The translations under genes were made by a program, and so were the position numbers. From UBA4615 sp964399635 (GTDB lineage: Bacteria; Pseudomonadota; Gammaproteobacteria; Burkholderiales; Burkholderiaceae_E), in assembly GCA_964399635.1 (NCBI GenBank), contig CAYNRU010000013.1, positions 1 to 64,000 of the forward strand: a stretch of 64,000 bases of DNA. The letters run 5' to 3'. Position 1 is the stretch's first letter, and each line of letters opens with the position of its first letter. Under the pieces are notes generated by a model. That model saw only the letters and a program-made list of their open reading frames with translations, was not told the origin of the DNA and searched no databases. Below are positions 27,097-35,053 of this stretch, in pieces.

Positions 27097-28281
27097 TCAG
27101 CGCGCGACCTTGAAGCTGCCGTCCTTGAACGTGTTGGCCACGTTCGCGGTCATGCCGCTGTTGGGAAAGCCATCGTGCTTCGTCGGGCCCCAGCTGTAGG
27201 TCGCGTAGACGCCCTTGAAGTTGGTCGTGTTCTCGAGGACCTTCTGGATCGCGGCCGGATCGGTGGAACCCGCGGTCTTGACCGCGTGCTCGATGATCTT
27301 CACGCAGTCATAGCCCATCGCCACCCACCAGAACAGGATGTCGATCTCGCCGCCGCCGGGCGCGAGCTTGGCGCGGACCTTGTCGACCAGCTGCTGGGTC
27401 TGCGCGGGCAGCTTGCCGTCGTCGCCGAAGGAGGTGCTGACGTAGCCCGAGCCGTAGGTGTTCGCCCAATACTCCGGCTTGTTGAGCAGCTTGCGTATCT
27501 GCGCCGCCATCAGCGCCGGATGGCCGACCACCGGCACGTCCCAGCCCATGTCGCCGCGCGCGTTCAGCAGCCGGCCGAGCAGGCCCGTGGCCGCCGACCA
27601 GGGCATGATCACGTCGGCGCCCGCCGCACGCGCCTTCTGCAGCTCGTCGGTGAGGTCGGTCTTGTTCGGATCGATGAGCACCGTGTAGACCGGCTTGATG
27701 CCGGCGGACTCGAGCAGCGTGTTCGCGGTGCGCGCGCTCGCCGTGCCGTAGCCGGTGGTATCGCCGATCACCGCGACCTTGGAGCGCTTGAGCTTCTTCA
27801 GCGCGTAGTCGTTGGCGGTGACGATCCACTGCGTGTTGGTATTGATCACGCGGAACGCGCGCGGGTAGCGGATCGGGTCGATCAGCTCCTCGAGCGCGCC
27901 GATCACCAGGTTCGGGATGCCCGCCTTGGCGATGATCGGCGTGGCCCCCAGACCCTCGCCCGAGTTCACCGGGCCGATCACGAAGTGCACCTTCTCCTGG
28001 AAGGCCAGCTGCTGCGCGAAGTTGACCGCCTTGGTCGGGTCGCCGGCGGTGTCGCGGGTCAGCAGCTCGATCTTGCGGCCATTGATGCCGCCGGCGGCGT
28101 TGATCTCGTCGACCGCGAGCTGCACGCCCTGGTTCTCGGCGATGGCCGCCGACGACAGCGGGCCGGTCAGCGACGACAGCCAGCCGACCTTGATGGTGTT
28201 CTGCGCGGCGGCCAGGCTGGCCGCACCGGCCAGCATGACGCCGGCGGCAAACTGCGCAAGAAGTTTCGATGAACGAAACAT
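27097..28281 (-). CDS. LivK-type periplasmic substrate-binding protein
   Basis: A 394-residue periplasmic binding protein of the branched-chain amino acid/amide type. It has a signal peptide ending near SLAAAQ, then NTIKVGWLSSLTGPLSS, the usual mature start, and NQGVQLAVDEINAAGGINGRK-like segment at about residue 50. Related proteins bind aromatic or other organic acids as well as amino acids. The ATG at 28281 has AGGAG 9 nt upstream. It is the first gene of the long minus-strand run, with a candidate promoter and inverted repeat just upstream, so it is probably the most strongly expressed gene. Confidence 0.9.
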   Translation of the reverse strand: MFRSSKLLAQFAAGVMLAGAASLAAAQNTIKVGWLSSLTGPLSSAAIAENQGVQLAVDEINAAGGINGRKIELLTRDTAGDPTKAVNFAQQLAFQEKVHFVIGPVNSGEGLGATPIIAKAGIPNLVIGALEELIDPIRYPRAFRVINTNTQWIVTANDYALKKLKRSKVAVIGDTTGYGTASARTANTLLESAGIKPVYTVLIDPNKTDLTDELQKARAAGADVIMPWSAATGLLGRLLNARGDMGWDVPVVGHPALMAAQIRKLLNKPEYWANTYGSGYVSTSFGDDGKLPAQTQQLVDKVRAKLAPGGGEIDILFWWVAMGYDCVKIIEHAVKTAGSTDPAAIQKVLENTTNFKGVYATYSWGPTKHDGFPNSGMTANVANTFKDGSFKVAR

Positions 28282-28298
28282 GGCGTCTCCTATTGTTG

Positions 28299-28322
28299 TA
28301 ACGCCTCTGTATGCGGGCGTTA
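28299..28322. promoter_or_regulatory. Inverted repeat (operator candidate) in the livK leader
   Basis: A perfect 7 bp inverted repeat TAACGCC-N10-GGCGTTA lies between the candidate livK promoter and its start codon, across the expected transcription start. The position suits a repressor site, and two IclR genes are nearby. The assignment is inferred from symmetry and position only; a hairpin in the leader mRNA is the alternative. Confidence 0.4.
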
Positions 28323-28330
28323 TAGCGTCA

Positions 28331-28360
28331 ATCATTGGTCGAATGGACGATACCTGTCAA
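28331..28360 (-). promoter_or_regulatory. Sigma-70-like promoter of the livK operon
   Basis: On the minus strand a perfect TTGACA (28360-28355) is followed after 18 bp by AATGAT (28336-28331), a 4-of-6 match to the -10 box. Transcription would start near 28324 and read into livK at 28281. A TATAAC (28323-28318) lies just downstream and could be an alternative -10. The AT-rich patch stands out in this GC-rich DNA. Confidence 0.4.
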
Positions 28361-28448
28361 CCAGAACCGGAAGGGAAGCCGGCGCTGGAGCGGCCGGGAC
28401 GCAGGCCGGGCGCCGCGGGCGCGGCAGGCGCCCCGAAGCGGGCCACGC

Positions 28449-29270
28449 TCACCGTCGCCGCGGCGCGAGCCGCGCCCCGATCAACCGGGACTCCTCGGTC
28501 ATCGTGCGGATCACCTCGGGCAGCCGCGACACGGGTAGCCGTCCGCTGATGGTCGCGATCGCGAGCCCGGCGACCGTCGTGCCCTGTGAGTCGCGCACAG
28601 GCACCGCCACCGCCCTGGAGCCCGGCACCAGCCCGACCGGCGCGTAGGCGTGCCCCTGGCGACGCACGGCGCCCGCACGCTCCAGCAGCGCACCTGGGTC
28701 GACCTCGAGCGCGGCGAGGCGGGCCGCGTTGCGAGCCACCACCTGCGCGGCCGTCTCGGGCGGCAGCGACGCAAGCAGCACCAGGCCGCTCACCCCGACC
28801 CCGAGCGGCCGGCGCGCGCCGACCTCGATAGACAGCACCTTGACCGGAAAGCTGCCAGGCTGGCGGTCGATGCACACCGAGTCATCGCCGTTGACGAGGG
28901 TGAGGAAAGCGGTGTCGCCCAGCGTGTCGGCCAGCCTGCGCAGGTGGGGGCCGGCGATCGAGCGGATCGGGAAGGGCGCCATCCGCGCGAGACCCAGCAG
29001 CGACACTTCGGGCCCGATCCGGTAACGGCGCGTAGGCGGGTCCTGCTCGGCGGCGCCCTCCTCCACCAGCACGCGCAGGATCCGATGCGCGGTCGGCCGA
29101 TTCAGGCCCGCGCCGCGGACCACGTCCACCAGTCGCACGCCGCGCTCCTGGCCCGCGGCCACGACGCGCAGCACCGCGAGCGCGCGCCGGATGCTCTGGG
29201 CGCCCTCGGCGCGGCGCGGCGCGGCGGCCAGCGTCGGCGCATCGGGATCGTCGTCGTCCGCAGCCGCCAT
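28449..29270 (-). CDS. IclR family transcriptional regulator
   Basis: A 273-residue IclR regulator. The winged helix-turn-helix is at residues 25-85 (SIRRALAVLRVV, LVDVVRGAGLNRPTAHRILRVL), followed by the effector domain with GDTAFLTLVNGDDSVCIDR and ARRPLGVGVSGLVLLASLP. It lies 6 bp after the flavin reductase gene, in one operon with it, and is flanked by two target candidates: the livK operon downstream and the divergent TctC operon upstream. Either or both could be regulated; a TGTGGAACACA palindrome lies upstream of TctC. Confidence 0.9.
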   Translation of the reverse strand: MAAADDDDPDAPTLAAAPRRAEGAQSIRRALAVLRVVAAGQERGVRLVDVVRGAGLNRPTAHRILRVLVEEGAAEQDPPTRRYRIGPEVSLLGLARMAPFPIRSIAGPHLRRLADTLGDTAFLTLVNGDDSVCIDRQPGSFPVKVLSIEVGARRPLGVGVSGLVLLASLPPETAAQVVARNAARLAALEVDPGALLERAGAVRRQGHAYAPVGLVPGSRAVAVPVRDSQGTTVAGLAIATISGRLPVSRLPEVIRTMTEESRLIGARLAPRRR

Positions 29271-29276
29271 GCGCGA

Positions 29277-29906
29277 TCAGGCGCCGCGCGCCATCACCGT
29301 CTTGGCGACCTGCGCGACCTCGCCCAGCGTGACGATCTCGCCGAGCGCCGCGTAGCGCGGCCCGCCGATGCGGCAGACCGGACGCAGCCGGCGCGTGTCG
29401 ATGCGACCACCCTCATAGAGGTCGTCACGCACGTGAAAGCGCAGCACCTCGCCGACCAGGAACTCCGATCCGGTCTGGCCGAACTCGATCGCACGCTCCA
29501 GCCGGCACTCCATCGAGACGGGCACGTCGCGCAGGCGCGGGCATCGGATCGTGTCGGACGGCACAGTCTCCAGCCCCAGCAGCGCCGCCTCGCTGACGTC
29601 GGGCGCATGCTCGACGCTGGAGAGGTGGATCGCCTCGATCTGGTCGAACTCGCCGATGTTCACGACGAACTCGCCGCTCGCATGGATGTTGACCCCGGTG
29701 TCCTTGCGTACGCCGGCCTTTCGGCCGACGTTGATGCCGATCATCGGCGGTGCGTTGGACACGAAGGTGAAGCAGGAAAACGGCGCGAGGTTGACCACGC
29801 CCGCCTCCGACAGGGTGCTCACCCAGGCGATCGGGCGCGGCACCACGATGCCGCTCAGCAGGCGGTAGGCGGCTTCCGGGTCGAGACTGGCTGCGTCGAT
29901 CTGCAT
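29277..29906 (-). CDS. Flavin reductase-like (FMN-binding) domain protein
   Basis: A 209-residue protein of the flavin reductase/DIM6-NTAB family. It has VVPRPIAWVST near residue 21, NLAPFSCFTFVSNAPPMIGIN (residues about 39-58) and NIHASGEFVVNI, the standard FMN-binding split-barrel motifs. Members either supply reduced flavin to a monooxygenase or act as FMN oxidoreductases. No partner oxygenase lies in this window. The ATG at 29906 (MQIDA) gives the family length. It starts the operon with iclR and is divergent from the TctC operon. Confidence 0.85.
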   Translation of the reverse strand: MQIDAASLDPEAAYRLLSGIVVPRPIAWVSTLSEAGVVNLAPFSCFTFVSNAPPMIGINVGRKAGVRKDTGVNIHASGEFVVNIGEFDQIEAIHLSSVEHAPDVSEAALLGLETVPSDTIRCPRLRDVPVSMECRLERAIEFGQTGSEFLVGEVLRFHVRDDLYEGGRIDTRRLRPVCRIGGPRYAALGEIVTLGEVAQVAKTVMARGA

Positions 29907-30007
29907 CGGTATCCTCGGGACCTGCGGCGGGCGGCGCCGCGCCGATCGGCCATTCTGAGCGGGACGGGCACGGCGGGACGCTCTGCCCCACGCAAGAACG
30001 TCCATAG

Positions 30008-30018
30008 TGTGGAACACA
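30008..30018. promoter_or_regulatory. TGTG-GAA-CACA palindrome between flavin reductase and TctC operons
   Basis: An 11 bp palindrome TGTGGAACACA lies in the 213 bp divergent intergenic region, about 110 bp upstream of tctC and 100 bp upstream of the flavin reductase gene. It is followed by GCATTGCA (30030-30037). Its size and symmetry suit a site for the adjacent IclR regulator, but no binding consensus is known to me for this protein, so this is inference. Confidence 0.4.
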
Positions 30019-30119
30019 TCGACGTTATCGCATTGCAGCATGCAGCCCGGACTTCGTAGAGTGGCGCCAGCCCGAGCCGGCTGCCCCGACCGGGGCGCCC
30101 CACACGAGGAGACACCCCG

Positions 30120-31106
30120 ATGATCCGAACCCGAGCCGTCGCATTGGCCGCGCTCACAGCCCTCGCGGGCGCCGCCCCCGCCCACGCGCAGACCGGTGCT
30201 GCGTCGGGCTGGCCCGACCGGCCGGTGCGCCTGGTCGTGCCCTACCCGCCCGGGGGCAACGTCGACACCGCCGCACGCATCGTCGCCGAGCACCTCGCGG
30301 CCACCTTCAAGCAGCCCTTCGTCGTCGAGAACAAGCCCGGCGCGGGCGGCCTGATCGCCGGCGAGTCGGTGGCCAAGGCGACGCCCGACGGCTACACCTA
30401 CTTCATGGGCGCGAACGGCCCGATCCTGTTCGCGCCGCTGATCTTCAAGCGCCCGGTGTACGACTGGAAAAAGGACTTCGTTCCGGTGAGCTCGGTCTCG
30501 TTCACGCCACTCGTGCTGCAGGTCCATCCGTCGACGCCCTACAAGAGCTTCGCGGAGCTGGTGGCGGCGGGCAGGACGGCGGGCGCCACCCTCACGATGG
30601 CCTCGCCCGGCGCCGGCACCACCAACCACCTGCTGAGCGAGTACCTGCAGGGCCTGACCGGCGCCCGGTGGACCACGGTCCACTACAAGGGCAACGCGCC
30701 GGCCACCACCGACCTGCTCGGCGGCCAGGTCAACTTCAACTTCGACCAGCTGTCGGTCGCGCTGCCCTACATCCAGCAGGGGCGCACGCGTGCGCTCGCG
30801 GTGACGTCGGCCTCGCGGATGCCGCAGTTGCCGGGCGTGCCGACGCTGCAGGAGACGGGCTTCAAGGACTTCACCGCCGAGACCTTCACCGGCATCCTGG
30901 CGCCCGCCGCGACGCCGCGGGAGATTGTTGCCGCCTTCTCGAACGCGCTGCAGAAGGCGCTCGCCGACAAGACAGTGATGCAGAAGTTCGAGGCGCTGGG
31001 CGCCGAGGCCCGCGGCGCGACGCCGGAGCAGTTCGGCCAATACCTGAAGAAGGAGGACGATACATGGACACCGATCATCCGCAAGGCGGGGATCACGGCG
31101 GAATGA
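30120..31106 (+). CDS. Bug/TctC family substrate-binding protein
   Basis: A 328-residue periplasmic binding protein, the second of its type in the window. The signal peptide ends near PAHAQT; the mature start WPDRPVRLVVPYPPGGNVDT and ENKPGAGGLIAGE follow, with DGYTYFMG downstream. It is probably the receptor for the compound degraded by the following genes, since it starts that plus-strand run; no TctAB membrane genes are near. An AG-rich site (GAGGAGACACC) precedes the ATG. The last codons overlap the RidA gene. Confidence 0.88.
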   Translation: MIRTRAVALAALTALAGAAPAHAQTGAASGWPDRPVRLVVPYPPGGNVDTAARIVAEHLAATFKQPFVVENKPGAGGLIAGESVAKATPDGYTYFMGANGPILFAPLIFKRPVYDWKKDFVPVSSVSFTPLVLQVHPSTPYKSFAELVAAGRTAGATLTMASPGAGTTNHLLSEYLQGLTGARWTTVHYKGNAPATTDLLGGQVNFNFDQLSVALPYIQQGRTRALAVTSASRMPQLPGVPTLQETGFKDFTAETFTGILAPAATPREIVAAFSNALQKALADKTVMQKFEALGAEARGATPEQFGQYLKKEDDTWTPIIRKAGITAE

Positions 31107-31507
31107 CGCCGCAACGCAGCGCCGCTGCCCGGCGCACCAGCGTCTACGTCGAGGGCTTCAGCCACAAGAACCCCATCCCGGCAGGCTGCCGCCTGGGGCC
31201 GCTGCTGATGAGCGGCAGCATCCTCGGCAACGACCCTGCCACCGGCAAGCCGGCCGCGACGATCGAGGCGCAGTGCGCGTTCATGCTCGACACCATGCGC
31301 CGCATCGTCGAGGCCGGCGGCGGCACGGTCGGCGACATCGTCAAGGTGACGGTGTGGATGAAGGACCGCAGCCAGCGCCCGGCGCTCAACGTGCCCTGGC
31401 TCGCGATGTTCCCGGACCCCGCCGACCGGCCGGCCCGGCATACGATGCAGGCCGACCTCGACATGGGCAAGCTCGTCGAATGCGACTTCACTGCCTGGAT
31501 CGCCTGA
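31064..31507 (+). CDS. RidA/YjgF family protein
   Basis: A 147-residue member of the RidA (YER057c/YjgF) family, enamine/imine deaminases and relatives. Visible are HKNPIPAGCRLGPLLMSGSI, then EAQCAFMLDTMRRIVEAGG and VKVTVWMKDR. The family Arg expected near the C-terminus falls in RPARHTMQ. In catabolic operons such proteins often act on aminomuconate-type intermediates. I start at the ATG at 31064 because a perfect AGGAGG lies 7 nt before it, although it sits inside the TctC gene. The ATG at 31103, overlapping the TctC stop, is the alternative and drops 13 residues. Confidence 0.78.
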   Translation: MDTDHPQGGDHGGMTPQRSAAARRTSVYVEGFSHKNPIPAGCRLGPLLMSGSILGNDPATGKPAATIEAQCAFMLDTMRRIVEAGGGTVGDIVKVTVWMKDRSQRPALNVPWLAMFPDPADRPARHTMQADLDMGKLVECDFTAWIA

Positions 31508-31526
31508 TCCGCCGACACCGACACAG

Positions 31527-32411
31527 ATGCCCGACTACCTGCCTTTCGACCCGAACCCACGCGCGCCGGTGCCCCTGCCCCCGTCGGGCAGCTGCGACAG
31601 CCAGTTCCACGTGTTCGGGCCGCCCGAGCGCTACCCGGTGCGCGCCGGAGCGGCCTACGAGATGCCCACCGCGACCTGGGAGGTCGCGCAGCGCCTGCAC
31701 CGCACGCTGGGCATCGAGCGGGGCGTGATCGTCCAGGCGACCACCTACGGCGCCGACCATACGGTGGTGCTGGACGCGCTCGCCGGCCTCAACGCCGGCG
31801 GGCCGCGCCGCTATGTGGCCTGCGCCAACGCCGCGGTGCTGTCCGAGCGCGACGACGCCTACCTCGACACCCTGCACGCGGCCGGTGTGCGCGGCGCGCG
31901 CTTCAGCCGCGCGGGCCTGGGCATCACACTGACCGCCGCCGAGCAGGCGCGTGCGCTCGCCAGGGTGAAGGAGCTGGGCTGGTACGTGAAGGTCCAGCCC
32001 GAGCCCTCGGGCATCGCCGAGCAGATGGCTGCCTTCGAGGGCCTCGACGTGCCGGTGCTGATGGATCACATGGGCCGCGTCGACGTGGCGGCCGGTGACG
32101 CCGACCCGAACCTGGCGCGTGTGCTCGAGCTGCTGCGGCGGGACAACGTGTGGGTGATGCTGTCGTTGAGCGAGAAGATCTCGAAGGCGGGCGCCCCCTG
32201 GGACGACGTGGTGCCGCTCGCGCGGCGACTGATCGAGACCGCGCCCAGCCGATGCGTGTGGGGCAGCGACTGGCCGCATCCGGTGTCGGTCAGGCAGCCG
32301 CCGAACGAAGGCGCGCTTCTGGAGCTGCTCTATCGGTTCGCGCCCGACCCGGCCACCCGGCATAAGATCCTGGTCGACAACCCTTCGCGCTTCTTCGGAT
32401 TCGACTCATGA
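31527..32411 (+). CDS. Amidohydrolase 2 family (TIM-barrel) hydrolase
   Basis: A 294-residue metal-dependent hydrolase-fold protein of the COG3618 group, which includes 2-pyrone-4,6-dicarboxylate lactonase (LigI) and 4-sulfomuconolactone hydrolase. The first-strand motif, usually DxHxH, reads CDSQFHVFG, so one metal ligand position is Gln; other barrel motifs are present: VLMDHMGR near residue 172 and WGSDWPHP near residue 246. A metal-independent lactonase like LigI would fit. It overlaps the next gene by 4 nt. Start ATG at 31527. Confidence 0.8.
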   Translation: MPDYLPFDPNPRAPVPLPPSGSCDSQFHVFGPPERYPVRAGAAYEMPTATWEVAQRLHRTLGIERGVIVQATTYGADHTVVLDALAGLNAGGPRRYVACANAAVLSERDDAYLDTLHAAGVRGARFSRAGLGITLTAAEQARALARVKELGWYVKVQPEPSGIAEQMAAFEGLDVPVLMDHMGRVDVAAGDADPNLARVLELLRRDNVWVMLSLSEKISKAGAPWDDVVPLARRLIETAPSRCVWGSDWPHPVSVRQPPNEGALLELLYRFAPDPATRHKILVDNPSRFFGFDS

Positions 32412-33283
32412 AACTCGTCAGTTTCTCGCTGGACGGCGGCACCCGCTGGGGCGCCGTGTCGGGCGCCGGCGTCGTCGACCTCGGGCGTCGCCTGCCCGCC
32501 GCAGGCTCGGTGCGTGCGCTGCTCGAGGGCGGCGCGCCCGCCATCGCGCAGGCCCGCGCCGCGATGCAGGGCGCCTCGCCCGACCATCCGCTGGAGGCGC
32601 TGCGGCTGCTGCCGCCGATCCCCGAGCCCGGCAAGATCTTCTGCATCGGTGTCAACTACGCGCATCGCAACGCCGAGTACAAGGACGGCAGCGACCTGCC
32701 CAAGTACCCGAGCATCTTCATGCGCACGCCGAGCTCCTTCGTGGGGCACGGCGAGGCGCTGGTCGAGCCGCTCGAGTCGCGCCAGCTCGACTACGAGGGC
32801 GAGATCGGGGTGTACATCGGGCGCCGCACGCGGCGCGTGGCGAAGGCCGATGCGCTCGCGTGCATCGCGGGCCTGACCTGCGTCAACGAGGGCACGATCC
32901 GGGACTGGGTGCACCACGCCAAGTTCAACGTCACGCAGGGCAAGAACTTCGAGTCCTCGGGCTCGGTCGGTCCGTGGCTGGTGACCGCCGACGAGTTCGC
33001 GCGGTTCGACGACCTCAGGGTGCGCACGCGCGTCAACGGCGAGGCGCGCCAGGACGACACCACCGCGAACCTGATGTTCGACTTCGCCTACCTGATCTCG
33101 TACCTGTCGAGCTTCACGACGCTGCAGTCGGGCGACCTGATCGTCACGGGCACGCCCACCGGCGCCGGCATCCGCTTCGATCCGCCCAGGTTCCTGGGCG
33201 CGGGCGACCGCGTCGAGGTCGAGGTGACGGGCGTCGGCACGCTCGCCAACGTCGTGCGCAGCGAGCATCCGCAGGCCGCCTGA
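32408..33283 (+). CDS. Fumarylacetoacetate hydrolase (FAH) family protein
   Basis: A 291-residue FAH-family enzyme. Motifs are GKIFCIGVNYAHRNAE, PSIFMRTPSSFVGHG, DYEGEIGVYIG (the metal-binding Glu pair), NEGTIRDW and TGTPTGAG. Family members hydrolyse or decarboxylate 2-oxo-enoic acids, for example HpaG-type isomerase/decarboxylase and acylpyruvase. Between an amidohydrolase (4 nt overlap) and a keto-enoate hydratase (50 bp), it fits a ring-cleavage lower pathway. Exact substrate unknown. Confidence 0.85.
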   Translation: MKLVSFSLDGGTRWGAVSGAGVVDLGRRLPAAGSVRALLEGGAPAIAQARAAMQGASPDHPLEALRLLPPIPEPGKIFCIGVNYAHRNAEYKDGSDLPKYPSIFMRTPSSFVGHGEALVEPLESRQLDYEGEIGVYIGRRTRRVAKADALACIAGLTCVNEGTIRDWVHHAKFNVTQGKNFESSGSVGPWLVTADEFARFDDLRVRTRVNGEARQDDTTANLMFDFAYLISYLSSFTTLQSGDLIVTGTPTGAGIRFDPPRFLGAGDRVEVEVTGVGTLANVVRSEHPQAA

Positions 33284-33333
33284 CCCCGGGTCGCCACGCG
33301 CCCCCTACCCCCGATCGACCGACCCGGATTCCC

Positions 33334-34146
33334 ATGACCCTCAGCCAAGCCCAGCTCGCGCAAGCCGCCGCCCGCCTCGAAGAGGCCGAACGCACCCGCA
33401 GCCCCTGCCGGCAGTTCTCGCTCGAGTACCCCGGCATGCAGGTCGAGGACGCCTATGCGGTGCAGGACGCATGGATGGCGCTCAAGATCGCCGCCGGGCG
33501 CAAGGTGAAGGGGCACAAGATCGGGCTGACGTCCAAGGCGATGCAGCGCGCCGTCGGCATCGGCGAGCCCGACTACGGCACGCTGCTCGACGACATGTTC
33601 TACCGCGACGGCGCGGTGGTGCCCACCGAGCGCTTCATCGGGCTGCGCATCGAGGCGGAACTCGCCTTCGTGCTGAGCAGACCGCTGTCCGGCCCCGACT
33701 GCACCCTGTTCGACGTGCTGGACGCGACGGCCTACGTGACGCCCGCGCTGGAGATCCTGGACGCGCGCATCCAGCGCGTCGACCCGGCCACCGGGCGCAC
33801 GCGCACCGTGCTCGACACGATCTCGGACAACGCCGCCAATGCGGCGCTGGTGCTCGGTGGGCGGCCCTTCAAGCCGGCGCTCGTCGATGCCGACATGCGC
33901 CGCATCGGCGCGATCGTGAGCAGGAACGGAGAGATCGAGGAGACGGGGCTGGCCGCCGGCGTGCTCAACCACCCGGGCTACGGCGTGGCCTGGCTGGCCA
34001 ACCGGCTGCACTGCTACGGCGTGTCGCTGCAGGCCGGCGAGGTGGTCCTCGCGGGCTCCTTCATCCGCCCGATCGACGTCACGCGGGGCGACACCATCGT
34101 CGCCGACTACGGCGAGTTCGGGTCGGTGTCCTGTCACTTCGGCTGA
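33334..34146 (+). CDS. 2-oxo-hepta-3-ene-1,7-dioate / 2-keto-4-pentenoate hydratase-type enzyme
   Basis: A 270-residue protein of the hydratase branch of the FAH superfamily (MhpD/HpaH type). It has VKGHKIGLTSKAMQ near residue 63, GTLLDDMF, EAELAFVL (metal ligands), ALEILDARI, NAALVLGG and WLANRL. These enzymes add water to 2-hydroxydienoates formed after meta-cleavage. HpaH-like sequences show the same ALEILDARI-type segment. The ATG at 33334 follows a 50 bp gap from the FAH gene. It ends the catabolic run; a DUF309 gene follows after 40 bp. Confidence 0.85.
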   Translation: MTLSQAQLAQAAARLEEAERTRSPCRQFSLEYPGMQVEDAYAVQDAWMALKIAAGRKVKGHKIGLTSKAMQRAVGIGEPDYGTLLDDMFYRDGAVVPTERFIGLRIEAELAFVLSRPLSGPDCTLFDVLDATAYVTPALEILDARIQRVDPATGRTRTVLDTISDNAANAALVLGGRPFKPALVDADMRRIGAIVSRNGEIEETGLAAGVLNHPGYGVAWLANRLHCYGVSLQAGEVVLAGSFIRPIDVTRGDTIVADYGEFGSVSCHFG

Positions 34147-34186
34147 CGCGCGCAGCCCGCCCGACCGGTCGTCGCCGGACTCGCCG

Positions 34187-34771
34187 ATGGCCCCCGCCCC
34201 GCGGCTGCTGCCCGAGCGCCCGCTGCCGCCGTACACCTATCTGCCCGGCAGCACGCCGCATCCGGTGCGCGACCCCGGCGGCCACCTGCACGGACGCCCG
34301 CCCGAGGTGGCGCCCATGCCCGACCCGGCGCACTGGCGCGCGAGCCCGCTGTACCTGTACGGCATCGACCTCTACAACCGGGGTTACTACTGGGAGGCGC
34401 ACGAAGCCTGGGAGACGCTGTGGCACGCCTGCGGGCGCCGGGGCCCGACCGCCGACTTCCTGCGCGCGCTGATCCGGCTCGCGGCAGCGGGCTTCAAGGT
34501 CCGCGAGGGCCGCCCCAACGGATGCCTGCGGCACGCGGCGGCGGCGGCCCGCATCCTGGATGGGTTGGCGGGCGAGGTGGGCCCGCGCTTCATGGGGCTC
34601 GATCCCTCGGCGCTGGCAGACGAGGCCGCGGCGATCGCCCGCGGCGAGCCGGGCGCGATGGCCGCACCGTCCGCGTGCGGACCGGTCTTCGCCCGCTCCC
34701 TGGTGCCCGCCGACCGCGGCCCGCCCGCCGAGGGGCCAGGTCCCGAGCGCCTTGGCGAGCCCTCATCATGA
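34187..34771 (+). CDS. DUF309 family protein
   Basis: A 194-residue protein with the DUF309 core: YGIDLYNRGYYWEAHEAWE at about residues 59-77, then AAAGFKVREGRPNG. The family is a small helical bundle of unknown function with a conserved EaHE-like motif, visible here as EAHE. Both the N-terminal 45 residues and the C-terminal 40 are proline/alanine-rich and not part of the domain. It is co-directional with the catabolic operon but has no evident link to it. Its stop overlaps the start of a short relic. Confidence 0.7.
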   Translation: MAPAPRLLPERPLPPYTYLPGSTPHPVRDPGGHLHGRPPEVAPMPDPAHWRASPLYLYGIDLYNRGYYWEAHEAWETLWHACGRRGPTADFLRALIRLAAAGFKVREGRPNGCLRHAAAAARILDGLAGEVGPRFMGLDPSALADEAAAIARGEPGAMAAPSACGPVFARSLVPADRGPPAEGPGPERLGEPSS

Positions 34772-34998
34772 CGGTCTCCAGCGTGCCGCCGAGGCGCCCC
34801 GTCCGACTGCAGGTGCACCGGATGCGCGACCCGCTCGACGCACGCGCTGAACTTGACGCTGCCCTGACGCCGTCAGAGCGCGGGCGCGCCGCGCGCTTCG
34901 CCCGGCCTCGCGCCGGCATCCGGCGCCGCGTCGCGCCGGGCCGGGCGCTACGGCGCCACCGGATCGACCGGGAGATCGCGGCCGCGGCCGACCGCTGA
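34768..34998 (+). pseudogene. Relic resembling the N-terminus of an Sfp-type phosphopantetheinyl transferase
   Basis: A 76-codon frame beginning at an ATG that overlaps the DUF309 stop (ATGA). The segment LDAALTPSERGRAARFARPRAG-like part (34841-34910) followed by an arginine-rich RRR...GRALRRH resembles the stretch where PPTases read L-x-x-E-R-x-R-A-x-x-F-x-x-x-x-x-R-x-x-x-A-R-x-x-L-R. The rest of such a protein (about 150 residues with the catalytic ExxxK) is missing and the frame stops at 34998. It is therefore a truncated relic or a chance likeness; no function is claimed. Confidence 0.35.
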
Positions 34999-35053
34999 AG
35001 CCGGCTCGCGCATCGAGCCCTCGGCGGCTCGCCCGCGCACTGCGGGGGCAGGA

